Shown piece by piece: positions 28,303 to 36,652 of a stretch of 64,000 nt of DNA. This DNA is from Labilibaculum sp. (GTDB lineage: Bacteria; Bacteroidota; Bacteroidia; Bacteroidales; Marinifilaceae): assembly GCA_016342745.1 (NCBI GenBank), contig JAEINT010000021.1:1-64000 (forward strand), read 5' to 3'. The first letter of the stretch is position 1, and each line of letters starts with the position of its first letter. The notes under the pieces were generated by a model. It was given only the letters and a program-made list of their open reading frames with translations, was not told the origin of the DNA and made no database searches. The translations under genes and the position numbers were made by a program.

Positions 28303-30381
28303 ATGGTAAAGAAAGTCAATTTAGCAGTTTTATTAATCGTTGGTTGTATCGCGTGTTTATCGGCACAGGAATATTTCCCTAAGAAGGATTTGATGTCTGT
28401 TGGTGTGTATTATTATCCGGAGCAATGGTCACCTGAACAATGGGAGAGAGACATTAAAAATATTGCCGATAATGGATTCGAATTTATTCATATGGCTGAA
28501 TTTGCCTGGGCTCAGATGGAACCATCTGAAGGCAAGTATGATTTTTCATGGCTTGATAAAGTAATTGAGTTGGCTGATAAAAATAAGCTGAAAGTGATTT
28601 TGGGGACACCGACCCCTTGTCCTCCGGTATGGCTCGGAATTAAGTATCCCGAAATATACATGCAAGATGGTAATTATCAATCTAAAGAACATGGAACCCG
28701 TGCAAATCTGTCATTATCCAACCCGATTGTTTTGGAGTATACACAAAAAATTGTTGATGCAATGGCTAAGCATTATGCACACAACAAAGCTGTGTTTGGT
28801 TGGCAAATCGATAACGAGCCGGAAGCCAAAGAGGATTACAGTCCGTCTGCACAATTGGCATTTCAGGAATGGTTGCAAAATAAATATGCAAATATTACGG
28901 TACTGAATAAGGCATGGGGAACATCCTTTTGGAGTCAATTGTATTCATCTTTTGAAGAAGTTAGAATTCATAACGCTCAAAATGTAGGTTGGTGGGGTGC
29001 AAATCCTATTGCTTTATTGGATTTTAAACGTTTTACAGCGGATACGCAAGCATCTTTTTTAGATTTTCAGGCAGAAGAATTGCGGAGATATATTGATGAA
29101 TCACAGTTTGTAACCACAAACTATGTAGCAAAAGGCAACCAGACGGATCCGCGGAGAAGTAAAAAACTTGATTTTGCTTCATTTACGGCTTATCCAAATT
29201 ATGGAAGCAGTAATCTGGGAGACTTGGGTTTTCGATTAGGTGACCATTCGGTGTTAATGTATGCCAATGACTATTATAAGTCGATAAATGGTATTACAGG
29301 AGTAATGGAATTGCAGCCAGGACAGGTAAATTGGGCCAATTATAATTCGTTGTTGCAGCCCGGAACAGTTCGCATGTGGTTGTGGCATTGTTTTGCCGGA
29401 GGGAGTTCTTTCGCATGCACCTATCGCTACAGGCAAGTACTTTACGGTGCCGAGCAATATCATCATGGTGTAGTTCAAACCGATGGGCTTACTTTGAGTC
29501 AGGGTGGAGAAGAGTATGTTCAGGTTATTAATGAAATTAATAAGTTAAGGAAGAAGTACAGTAAGAATTCGCAAATACCGGTAAGTAGTAAGATGAGGAA
29601 AACGGCTATTATGTGGTCGTTTGATAACCTTTGGAATCTGGAAAGACAGAAGCAAACGAACCAATGGGATACATGGAAACACATGCAGCGCTATCAGGAA
29701 ATTCTTCATTCGTTTGGTGCACCTGTTAGTTTTATATCCGAAGAAGACAATTTTGATGATTATGAGTTTATTGTAGTTCCTGCTTATGAAATGGTTGATG
29801 AGGAACTGGTGAATAAATGGAAAAAGTATGTTGCAAAAGGTGGTAAGCTTATTATTTCACCACGAACCGGAGCTAAAGATAAAAATGCGCATCTGTGGGA
29901 GCGTAATTTGTCTGGAATTATGAATGATCTTATTGGTGGTAAAATCCATTCCTTCGATATGCTTCCATCTGGTAAGCAAGCTACTATTTTAATGGATGGA
30001 CAAAATTATCAATGGAGTTCATGGGGAGATTTAATTACACCGGAAGATAAAACAGAGGTTGTAGCAAGTTATGCCGATCAATTTTATAAAGGAACTGCCT
30101 GTATATTAAAAAATGAAATTGGAAAAGGGCAAGTATGGTATATTGGTGTTGAATCGGCTGATGGTAAATTGGAACGGGATGTTTTAAAAAGTGTTTTTAA
30201 GCAAAATAAAGTACCCGTAGAAAATTATCCCAAAGGTGTTTTTGTTCAGTATCGCGATGGTTTTATGGTGGCCGTTAATTACTCTTCTGAAGAGTTTGTC
30301 TTAGATTTTAATGGAGATTACCTAATAGGAGATAGGGTATTGAAACCAGCAGATGTTGCCGTGTGGATTATGAAGGAGTAG
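28303..30381 (+). CDS. GH42 beta-galactosidase, secreted
   Basis: 692 aa with a signal peptide ending near LSAQ. The GH42 barrel starts with VGVYYYPEQWSPEQWERDIKNI and has the acid/base Glu 172 in WQIDNEPEAK and the nucleophile Glu 336 in GVMELQPGQVNW. A trimerisation/GATase-like domain (about 415-600, VVPAYEMVDEEL) and a C-terminal beta-domain complete the family length. It would remove beta-1,2-galactose from xylosyl side chains. Known Bacteroides xyloglucan loci use GH2, and others GH35, for this step, so GH42 would be a functional substitute (inference). Confidence 0.88.
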   Translation: MVKKVNLAVLLIVGCIACLSAQEYFPKKDLMSVGVYYYPEQWSPEQWERDIKNIADNGFEFIHMAEFAWAQMEPSEGKYDFSWLDKVIELADKNKLKVILGTPTPCPPVWLGIKYPEIYMQDGNYQSKEHGTRANLSLSNPIVLEYTQKIVDAMAKHYAHNKAVFGWQIDNEPEAKEDYSPSAQLAFQEWLQNKYANITVLNKAWGTSFWSQLYSSFEEVRIHNAQNVGWWGANPIALLDFKRFTADTQASFLDFQAEELRRYIDESQFVTTNYVAKGNQTDPRRSKKLDFASFTAYPNYGSSNLGDLGFRLGDHSVLMYANDYYKSINGITGVMELQPGQVNWANYNSLLQPGTVRMWLWHCFAGGSSFACTYRYRQVLYGAEQYHHGVVQTDGLTLSQGGEEYVQVINEINKLRKKYSKNSQIPVSSKMRKTAIMWSFDNLWNLERQKQTNQWDTWKHMQRYQEILHSFGAPVSFISEEDNFDDYEFIVVPAYEMVDEELVNKWKKYVAKGGKLIISPRTGAKDKNAHLWERNLSGIMNDLIGGKIHSFDMLPSGKQATILMDGQNYQWSSWGDLITPEDKTEVVASYADQFYKGTACILKNEIGKGQVWYIGVESADGKLERDVLKSVFKQNKVPVENYPKGVFVQYRDGFMVAVNYSSEEFVLDFNGDYLIGDRVLKPADVAVWIMKE

Positions 30382-30447
30382 ACTATATTGTAAGGTTTTT
30401 AAATATGAAACAAGGATAGTTAGATTGGTAATTAATAAATTATACTG

Positions 30448-32067
30448 ATGAAAAATATAAAAATGAGACATGTTAGGTTTGTAATTAGTGCCATAATATT
30501 TTTCTTTTTTTATCATATTGTTACTGCACAAACGCCAGATAAATTTAGGAATCCGATATTACCAGGATATCATCCAGATCCTTCAATATGCAGGGTAGGT
30601 GATGATTATTATTTGGTTAATTCCTCTTTTGTGTGGTATCCGGGAATTCCAGTATTTCATAGTAAAGATTTGGTGAATTGGGATCTAATTGGGCATGCTA
30701 TTAATCGCCCTGATCAACTTGATTTTAGTGGATTGCCAGATAAATTAGGTGTGTTTGCTCCAACAATTCGTCATCATAATGGCGTGTTTTATATTATCAA
30801 TACATGTGTGGCATGTAAAATGAACTTTTACATCACAGCGACTAATCCTGCCGGCCCCTGGTCTGATCCTATTTGGTTGCCAGAAGCAGAGGGCATTGAT
30901 CCATCATTGTTTTGGGATGATGATGGGAAGTGCTATTATACTGGCATGAAAGGCCCTAAAAAGAAGCAATGGAAAGATCAGTGTGTGATATACAATCAGG
31001 AGCTTGATTTGGAGAAGCAAAAGCTGGTTGGAGAAGAACAGATCTTAACTTATGGACATGCTAACAATGCTTCGTATCCAGAAGGTCCACACCTTTACAA
31101 AATAAATGGAAAATATATGTTGATGATATCGGAAGGAGGAACTGGTATGTATCATGCATTAACAGTTCACCATAGTGATTCTATTAATGGACCATTTATT
31201 TCAAATTACATTAATCCTGTTTTATCGCATCGTCAGTTTGGGGAGAATTACCCATTACAGGCAATTGGGCATGGCGATTTGGTACAGACACAGAACGGTG
31301 AGTGGTGGTGCGTTTTACTTGGAAAAAGGCGAATTGAAAGGTTTACAACATTAGGGCGGGAAACTTTTCTTGCAAAAGTCGAGTTTGAAGGAAATACACC
31401 CGTTTTTAATCCTGGCTACGGTAAAGTATTGAATGTACAAAAAAGACCAAACTTACCTTGGACACCTGTTGAAAAAGATCCTGTAAGAGATGATTTTAAT
31501 GGAACAAAAATAGGATTAAAGTGGTGTACGATTAGAACACCGCTAAAAGAGTTTTATAAGCTTGAAAATGGAAAACTAAGCATCGATCTACGTCCTGAGT
31601 TAATGGATAGTTTGGTGAATTCTTCAATATTGTTGCAGCGAATTGTAGATCACAAATTTGAATGCATGACAAAAATGCGTTTTAACACTACTAAAGTTAA
31701 CGAGCAAGCTGGTTTGACTATTTATAGAACCAATGAAAATCATTACAAGCTATTAAAGAGTAAAAATTCATTGGTGTTAATAAAATCATTTGAAGGTGTA
31801 AAAACAGAAGTTGCAAGAGTACCATATGTTAATAAAGAGGTTTACCTAAAGGTGGAAGGCAACAATTTGGATGTTCAATTTAGTTATGGAGAATCAAAAG
31901 AGGATTTGAAATCAATTGGTGGAATACAAAGTTTAAAGGTAATTGCTGATGGACATGGAAATCAATTCAATGGACCAGGTGTTGGTGTTTACGCTACTAG
32001 TAATGGTAAAAAAACAAAGGCGTTTGCAAACTTTGAATGGTTTGATTATCAAGACTTAACGGAATGA
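30448..32067 (+). CDS. GH43 family glycosidase (alpha-L-arabinofuranosidase/beta-xylosidase)
   Basis: 539 aa. Signal peptide ends near VTAQ; either the ATG at 30448 or that at 30463 may be used. The five-bladed propeller opens with NPILPGYHPDPSICRVGDDYYLV; general base Asp 44, pKa-modulating Asp 151 (GIDPSLFWD) and general acid Glu 212 (YPEGPHLYK) are all present. A C-terminal beta-sandwich (about 350-535) is typical of GH43_12-like enzymes, the subfamily found in the B. ovatus xyloglucan locus, where it removes arabinofuranose. Last enzyme gene of the island, 66 bp behind GH42. Confidence 0.85.
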   Translation: MKNIKMRHVRFVISAIIFFFFYHIVTAQTPDKFRNPILPGYHPDPSICRVGDDYYLVNSSFVWYPGIPVFHSKDLVNWDLIGHAINRPDQLDFSGLPDKLGVFAPTIRHHNGVFYIINTCVACKMNFYITATNPAGPWSDPIWLPEAEGIDPSLFWDDDGKCYYTGMKGPKKKQWKDQCVIYNQELDLEKQKLVGEEQILTYGHANNASYPEGPHLYKINGKYMLMISEGGTGMYHALTVHHSDSINGPFISNYINPVLSHRQFGENYPLQAIGHGDLVQTQNGEWWCVLLGKRRIERFTTLGRETFLAKVEFEGNTPVFNPGYGKVLNVQKRPNLPWTPVEKDPVRDDFNGTKIGLKWCTIRTPLKEFYKLENGKLSIDLRPELMDSLVNSSILLQRIVDHKFECMTKMRFNTTKVNEQAGLTIYRTNENHYKLLKSKNSLVLIKSFEGVKTEVARVPYVNKEVYLKVEGNNLDVQFSYGESKEDLKSIGGIQSLKVIADGHGNQFNGPGVGVYATSNGKKTKAFANFEWFDYQDLTE

Positions 32068-33433
32068 TGGTCTTTGATTATAGAAATCGTGTTATAATAA
32101 CTTCTTGTATGTATTTTTCTTTTTTAAGGCCATTCTAAGAGCCTTCACTATATTTTTGCACATATATTATCAATTTAATTCATAACCTATTATCCTATGA
32201 TTGTAAGCATCGGTAGCTAATGAATATGCAAATTTAAATCTTATCATCTTAAAATATATTTTGCTAATTTATTTAATCTTTTAAATTGAGATATAAGTGA
32301 GTTTTGTTAATTTCTATATTATCAATTTCTTGTTGGTTTCTGCTTCCGTTGTAATCTGGTTTTTATCTATTATCTTGAATATTAAGAATTATATTTTTTA
32401 ACAATTACAATTGAACGGATTTACTATAAGTTGATCTATTTAGGGATTAATTTAAATGAAAATTTAAGTCTAAAAAAGATTCTAACCTCAATCTTAAGAG
32501 GGTAATGCAAGATGTGTTTTTGTTCCACAAAAACTCTTGTGCCTTCCAGCAGGGACTTTTCATCCCAGGATGAAAAGCTTGATTGTCCAAAGGACAAAGT
32601 AAGGAGATAAGAGTTGGTGATTTATATATTTACTTGATAATAAAAATACCTGTGTGATAGATAATTTATTTTTACAGAAGATGGATGGCTGCCGAAACCT
32701 TAGTGATATTTTAATTCGCATTCAGGTTTCCAAAGCCTATTAAAGCCATATGATCTTCGTTTATCACTTCAGATCAGATGGTGTTTTTTGAGGTTTTTAT
32801 ATTCCCAAAAGATTTAAGGTAGCATTAATGGTTTGCATCCGTTAATTCCTTCTTTCTGAGAGACAAAGTTATTTCCATTTTGAAACCAATTTGAATAATG
32901 GTATAAAACCGAATCGAATTGTAAGATACAGACCTTAATACATGCGTTGGCAAAGTTGGAATCGGTCGTGGATTGACAAAAGCGTTCGGCATAAACGCGC
33001 TCAATCATTTCAAAGCGTTTTTTTTCTTGCGCACAGGCCAGGCAGCAAAGAGCTTTGTATTGATTGCATTCTGCAAAATACAAAGCCCATTGCCAGCCTG
33101 CTTAAAACACATTGAAATGATTTTCACAGCCGGCGCACAGGCCATTTATTCCGTTTCCTTTTGGCCATTCATGACCTGAAATTAAAAAGGGATGCTTACG
33201 CAAGTATGAAGGCCTCCTTGTATGAAAATAAGATGAAAATAAAATGGTTGATTTACAAGTTAAGTTATCACTTTGAAGATGTACTAAGCAAGTTTATGTT
33301 TTGGTGCGACCAAAACCTTAATAACATCCCGTTGGTCTTTATTTAGAAATTGTATAGTAAAAGAATATTAAAAAGGGGAGAGTTAAAATGGGAGAACAAT
33401 CTTATTCTATGGTAGTGGAATAGGTCAAGTAAA
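32068..33433. other. Gene-poor 1.37-kb stretch between GH43 and the integrase
   Basis: No intact gene is convincing. Three short hairpins sit close together at 32515-32598 (GTTTTTG...CAAAAAC; CTTTTCATCC and GGATGAAAAG; TTGTCCAAAGGACAA). A minus-strand open stretch (about 32814-33100) encodes a Cys-rich sequence (YKALCCLACAQEKKRFE), but frames on both strands are open here and the start is not an ATG. The segment 32973-33180 looks richer in G+C than its surroundings. It may be a decayed gene or a non-coding repeat. Confidence 0.5.
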
Positions 33434-34648
33434 TTATAATATTTTTCTAAGTTTGTTCATATCCCTACTTACTTTTTCATTGACCACCTTCGAATAGATT
33501 TGAGTAGTACGGATATTTTTATGACCAAGCATAGAACTAATTGATTCGATAGGTACACCATTGGCTAAGGTTACTGTAGTTGCAAATGTATGTCTGGCGA
33601 TATGGAAGGTTAAGTTTTTGTCTATAGAAGCCAAGTCTGCCAGTTCTTTTAAATAAGCATTTAATTTTTGGTTACTCAAATGTGGGAGAATATGCTCCTC
33701 TGTTTTTTTTGCAGGGAACAATTTGTATTTATCAATTAGCTGTATTGCCTTTGGAAGCAAAGGAATGTTAGAAGGTACCTTGGTTTTCTTTCGTTGTGTA
33801 ATAATCCATAGATTACCATCTATACCATTTCTAATGTTATTTGTTGTAAGATTTATAACATCAATATATGCTAATCCTGAATAGCAGGAAAAAACAAATA
33901 GGTCTCGAACAATATCTAAACGAGGTGTCGATAGTTTTAAATTCTGAAGTTTTAGCAATTCTTCTTTGTTTAAGTATTCACGCTTAACTTCTACTAAAGT
34001 GGTTTTGTATTTAGAGAAAGGATCTTTGCTTAGCCAATCATTTTTGATCGCAATATTAATTATTTTTTTTAAATTTTTGATGTACTTATAAGTGGTGTTG
34101 TTATTGCATTTCCGAACAGTTTTAAAATAGTGATCCAAATCGACTATAAATGAATACTTAATCCTAAATAAATCAATATCCGTTAGCTTGTATTGATGTT
34201 TTAGAAAACTCTTAATATGATCTAATGTCGTAATATACCTTTGAATAGTAGCAGGAGCATATGAAATACCTATTAACTCTGAAATTTGCTTGTTATGGTA
34301 TTCAAATACCTGTATCAGAGTTTTTTTGTTTTCATCAACGCCAAGAAATCGAGCTTTCAATTTTTTAGCAGAAATAAATTCACCATTTTTCACCATTTCA
34401 GTATGATGCTCATAGATTGCATTTTTAAGAGCATCTAAAAATTGATTGATTTGAATACCACCTTTCTTTTTAGGAAAAGCTTTATTCAATTTGCTATTCC
34501 AATTTTGGAGATTAATGTATCTGCCTGTTGCAATCTCCACACGCTCCTCATCTACAGAGATACGCATATAGATAGGAGCCTCACCCTGTTTGTTAGAGCG
34601 ATTCTTTCGAATTAAGAAGCTGATATTAAGTGTCGAAAAGGTGTTCAT
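33434..34648 (-). CDS. Tyrosine recombinase (site-specific integrase) of the island
   Basis: 404 aa. An N-terminal arm-binding domain (FLIRKNRSNKQGEAPIYMRI, about 10-90) is followed by a SAM-like core-binding domain (about 105-205) and the catalytic domain (about 220-400). Visible catalytic residues are His 349 and Arg 352 in HIARH, His 376 in MLGHKNIRTT and the nucleophile Tyr 385 in TQIYSKV. The box I motif reads CYSGLAYIDV, with Ala 260 where most tyrosine recombinases have Arg; this substitution is common in Bacteroidota integrases such as that of CTnDOT. The gene starts 306 bp from the 3' end of tRNA-Ser and reads away from it, as expected for the enzyme that inserted the island. Confidence 0.88.
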   Translation of the reverse strand: MNTFSTLNISFLIRKNRSNKQGEAPIYMRISVDEERVEIATGRYINLQNWNSKLNKAFPKKKGGIQINQFLDALKNAIYEHHTEMVKNGEFISAKKLKARFLGVDENKKTLIQVFEYHNKQISELIGISYAPATIQRYITTLDHIKSFLKHQYKLTDIDLFRIKYSFIVDLDHYFKTVRKCNNNTTYKYIKNLKKIINIAIKNDWLSKDPFSKYKTTLVEVKREYLNKEELLKLQNLKLSTPRLDIVRDLFVFSCYSGLAYIDVINLTTNNIRNGIDGNLWIITQRKKTKVPSNIPLLPKAIQLIDKYKLFPAKKTEEHILPHLSNQKLNAYLKELADLASIDKNLTFHIARHTFATTVTLANGVPIESISSMLGHKNIRTTQIYSKVVNEKVSRDMNKLRKIL

Positions 34649-34954
34649 GCTTTAATAAAATCAATTCATACTAAATGTGTATTTTTCAGAATCTTGATTA
34701 ATTATTGAATGATGTTTAATAAATTTACTAAAAATCAAGCACATTAAAAATTTTATTTTTGAGGTTGATGTGATTTAATCTGTTTTGATTCAGTTTGTTA
34801 TGTGGGTGTTGGTGAACAAGGAGGGTGTGTAGATTTGTTCACCGGAGAGTTCCCGTATCTAATGGTTTTATTTATACTAGAATGAATAGGGTGAAAACAA
34901 AAAAGACTGTAAATCAAGGGATTTACAGTCTTTTGGTTTAGGATAAATCCTAAG
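34649..34954. other. Region between integrase and tRNA-Ser
   Basis: It holds the tRNA terminator (34901-34934) and GTTCCCGTATCTAATGGT (34849-34866), which recurs near hrpB at 601-618 with two differences. AT-rich sequence at 34655-34800 may contain integrase arm sites, but I cannot define them. Confidence 0.45.
34901..34934 (-). terminator. Rho-independent terminator of tRNA-Ser
   Basis: A perfect 14-bp stem (34901-34914 with 34921-34934) around a 6-nt loop, 20 nt past the tRNA CCA end; on the minus strand it runs into TTTTTT. Confidence 0.8.
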
Positions 34955-34971
34955 TGGCGGAGAAAGAGGGA
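34954..34971. repeat. 18-bp direct repeat at the tRNA-Ser 3' end (putative proximal att site)
   Basis: Same 18 bp as 3724-3741. It comprises the 3' T-stem, the 3' acceptor strand, the discriminator base, CCA and one further base of tRNA-Ser. Insertion at such a site leaves the tRNA gene intact. Confidence 0.65.
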
Positions 34972-35042
34972 TTCGAACCCCCGGTACGTTGCCGCACAAT
35001 AGTTTTCAAGACTACCGCATTCGACCACTCTGCCATTTCTCC
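34955..35042 (-). tRNA. tRNA-Ser (anticodon UGA)
   Basis: 88 nt including an encoded CCA. The acceptor strands GGAGAAA and TTTCTCC pair fully, with G as the discriminator base. The anticodon loop is CTTGAAA on a GTAGT/ACTAT stem, giving UGA. A long variable arm (GTGC...GTAC) marks it as a class II tRNA. The T-loop is TTCGAAT. It is expressed from the promoter at 35093-35124. Confidence 0.95.
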
Positions 35043-35092
35043 AGTATGTTTTTGAGCTTTAATTGCTCTGCTATCTCTTGTGATAACGGGTG

Positions 35093-35124
35093 CAAATATA
35101 TGGCAAAAAATACTACTGACCAAA
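35093..35124 (-). promoter_or_regulatory. Promoter of tRNA-Ser
   Basis: On the minus strand TTTG (35124-35121) is followed after 20 bp by TATATTTG (35100-35093), an excellent match to the Bacteroidota housekeeping promoter. The -7 element ends 50 bp before the tRNA 5' end. Confidence 0.75.
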
Positions 35125-35188
35125 CATTATTTTGCAATAAGGTGTAAATAATTTGGAAGCCCTTGAACTTCAGTTCAATTAATTTTCA

Positions 35189-36130
35189 TTATCCATGCAA
35201 ATCCAGTTCATTTAGCATGTATAGGGAGTGTTCTACGGTTTTAAAAATCTCAGAACAGTACTCATTTACCGCTTTTGGACTACCAGGCATCGTATAAACT
35301 AAAGTTTTATTCATAACACCTGCAATCCCTCTACTCACAAGAGCATTTGGTTTCTCCATACCGTATTTTACACGTATTAATTCCATAATTCCAGGAATTT
35401 CTTTCGTTAGGTGTTTTTTAACAACATCTGGTGTAATATCTCTAGGACCAATACCTGTACCTCCAGTAGTGAAAACAGCATCGTAATTTTCTTTCTGAGC
35501 TTTTTTAAGCAGTTTACTTAAATCTTCTTCTTGGTCTGGAATAATCATTTTGTCAATATGGTAATGACGATTCTTGGATTTGAAAAAATCTTCAGCTAAT
35601 TTTTCCAATAAAGGGCCACTTTTATCTTCATATTCTCCTCGACTTGCCCGATCACTAAGTGTGATAATCATTGTCTTTATAATTCGTGGATGATAGACAA
35701 GTACATCTCCAGCCTTTAAATTTCCATCTTTTAAAACCCTACAGAATATTCCTTCTTTGGGCATTACACAATTACCAATTTCGCGGAAAATACTGCAATT
35801 ATCGCCATGGCATTTTTTACCAATTTGAGTCACTTCTAACTCCAAATCACCGAAAAGGAAACGATCAAGTGGGGCTGTGTGATGAAGTAGAATGCCTTCT
35901 GTAGTAATGTTTTCTGCAAATTCACCAAAGTCAATTTTTCGTTTGGCTTTTATTGAGAATTTATCAACACTTTCCTTTGCTAATAAACTTACCTGTCGAT
36001 GCCAGTTGCCCGAATGAGCATCGTTCGCTACTCCTTTTGAGTTTAACTCGATAGAATCAACAGGTTTTTTTATGGTGCCTTTTTTCTCAGATATATTTAC
36101 AGACAGTACTGCTACTTTTTTATCGCTCAT
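35189..36130 (-). CDS. MOSC domain / MoaB-MogA molybdopterin adenylyltransferase fusion
   Basis: 313 aa with two halves. Residues 1-148 are a MOSC domain (VAVLSVNISEKKGTIKKPVD, then FGEFAENITTEG, and KCHGDNCSIFREIGNCVMPKEGIFCRV with the conserved cysteine region). Residues 150-313 are a MoaB/MogA domain (MIITLSDRASRGEYEDKSGPLL, TTGGTGIGPRDITPD, VYTMPGSPKAV). MoaB/MogA proteins adenylylate molybdopterin before metal insertion; MOSC domains bind or transfer sulfur or Moco. The fusion would couple the two in one polypeptide. It is the last gene of the Moco operon, 14 bp after moaC. Confidence 0.88.
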   Translation of the reverse strand: MSDKKVAVLSVNISEKKGTIKKPVDSIELNSKGVANDAHSGNWHRQVSLLAKESVDKFSIKAKRKIDFGEFAENITTEGILLHHTAPLDRFLFGDLELEVTQIGKKCHGDNCSIFREIGNCVMPKEGIFCRVLKDGNLKAGDVLVYHPRIIKTMIITLSDRASRGEYEDKSGPLLEKLAEDFFKSKNRHYHIDKMIIPDQEEDLSKLLKKAQKENYDAVFTTGGTGIGPRDITPDVVKKHLTKEIPGIMELIRVKYGMEKPNALVSRGIAGVMNKTLVYTMPGSPKAVNEYCSEIFKTVEHSLYMLNELDLHG

Positions 36131-36144
36131 AATTATCGGCTTTC

Positions 36145-36600
36145 TTATTTTATATCGATCTTGGTTTTCTCCAATAGAGTTATTCCTACTATTATCATGG
36201 ATTTATCAACTGCCTTACACATATCGTAAACGGTCAATAGTGCAACACTGGCAGCTGTTAATGCTTCCATTTCAACACCTGTTTGACCGATACATTTAAC
36301 TCTAGTGTTGGCTTGAACTCCATTTTCTACAATTGTACATTTCACTTCAGCTTTTGTAATTTGAAGTGTATGGCAAAGAGGAATTAGGTCGCTTGTTTTT
36401 TTTGCAGCCTGAATTCCTGCTATTTCGGCAATGGTTAATACATCACCTTTTTTAAGCGCATTTTCTTTTATTAATTCAATGGTTCTTGGTTCAAGTTGAA
36501 TGATACCAGTTGCTTTTGCTTCTCGCATTTGTGGCGTTTTATCACCTACATCAACCATGTTGGCTTTCCCATCCTTATCTATATGACTAAATTCTCCCAT
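36145..36600 (-). CDS. moaC: Cyclic pyranopterin monophosphate synthase
   Basis: 151 aa from the ATG at 36600; a GTG at 36612 is a less likely start. Motifs are FSHIDKDGKANMVDVGDK, KKTSDLIPLCHTL (with the active-site histidine) and VKCIGQTGVEMEALTAASVALLTVYDMCKAVDK. MoaC turns the MoaA product into cyclic pyranopterin monophosphate. Length and motifs are those of a complete MoaC. It lies between moaA and the MOSC-MoaB fusion. Confidence 0.95.
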   Translation of the reverse strand: MGEFSHIDKDGKANMVDVGDKTPQMREAKATGIIQLEPRTIELIKENALKKGDVLTIAEIAGIQAAKKTSDLIPLCHTLQITKAEVKCTIVENGVQANTRVKCIGQTGVEMEALTAASVALLTVYDMCKAVDKSMIIVGITLLEKTKIDIK

Positions 36601-36652
36601 TTTACTGATCACTGTTTACTAATAATTGTTCACTGACCTCTGATGACTTTAC

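Larger units (their letters stand above)
3724..34971. mobile_element. Putative 31-kb integrative island at tRNA-Ser carrying a xyloglucan-type utilization locus
   Basis: The limits are the two directly repeated 18-bp copies of the tRNA-Ser 3' end. Next to the intact tRNA, on its 3' side, is a tyrosine recombinase gene (33434-34648). This is the standard layout of tRNA-integrated islands: tRNA, integrase, cargo, partial tRNA repeat. The cargo is one complete utilization locus with its own sensor-regulator. I see no relaxase, conjugation, replication or phage structural gene, so transfer would need help from elsewhere. Genes outside both ends (hrpB, Moco operon) are housekeeping types. Base composition does not differ obviously by eye. 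Confidence 0.6.

Noticed and set aside
28303-30381. GH35 as the identity of the galactosidase
   Set aside because: The opening VGVYYYPEQW and the motifs DNEPEAK and MELQPGQVNW belong to GH42.
32973-33179. A 68-codon plus-strand frame in the gap before the integrase
   Set aside because: Frames on both strands are open here and none has a family match; not called as a gene.
34798-35028. A 76-codon minus-strand frame over the tRNA-Ser gene
   Set aside because: It overlaps an intact, well-folded tRNA gene with its own promoter and terminator; no protein family is visible.
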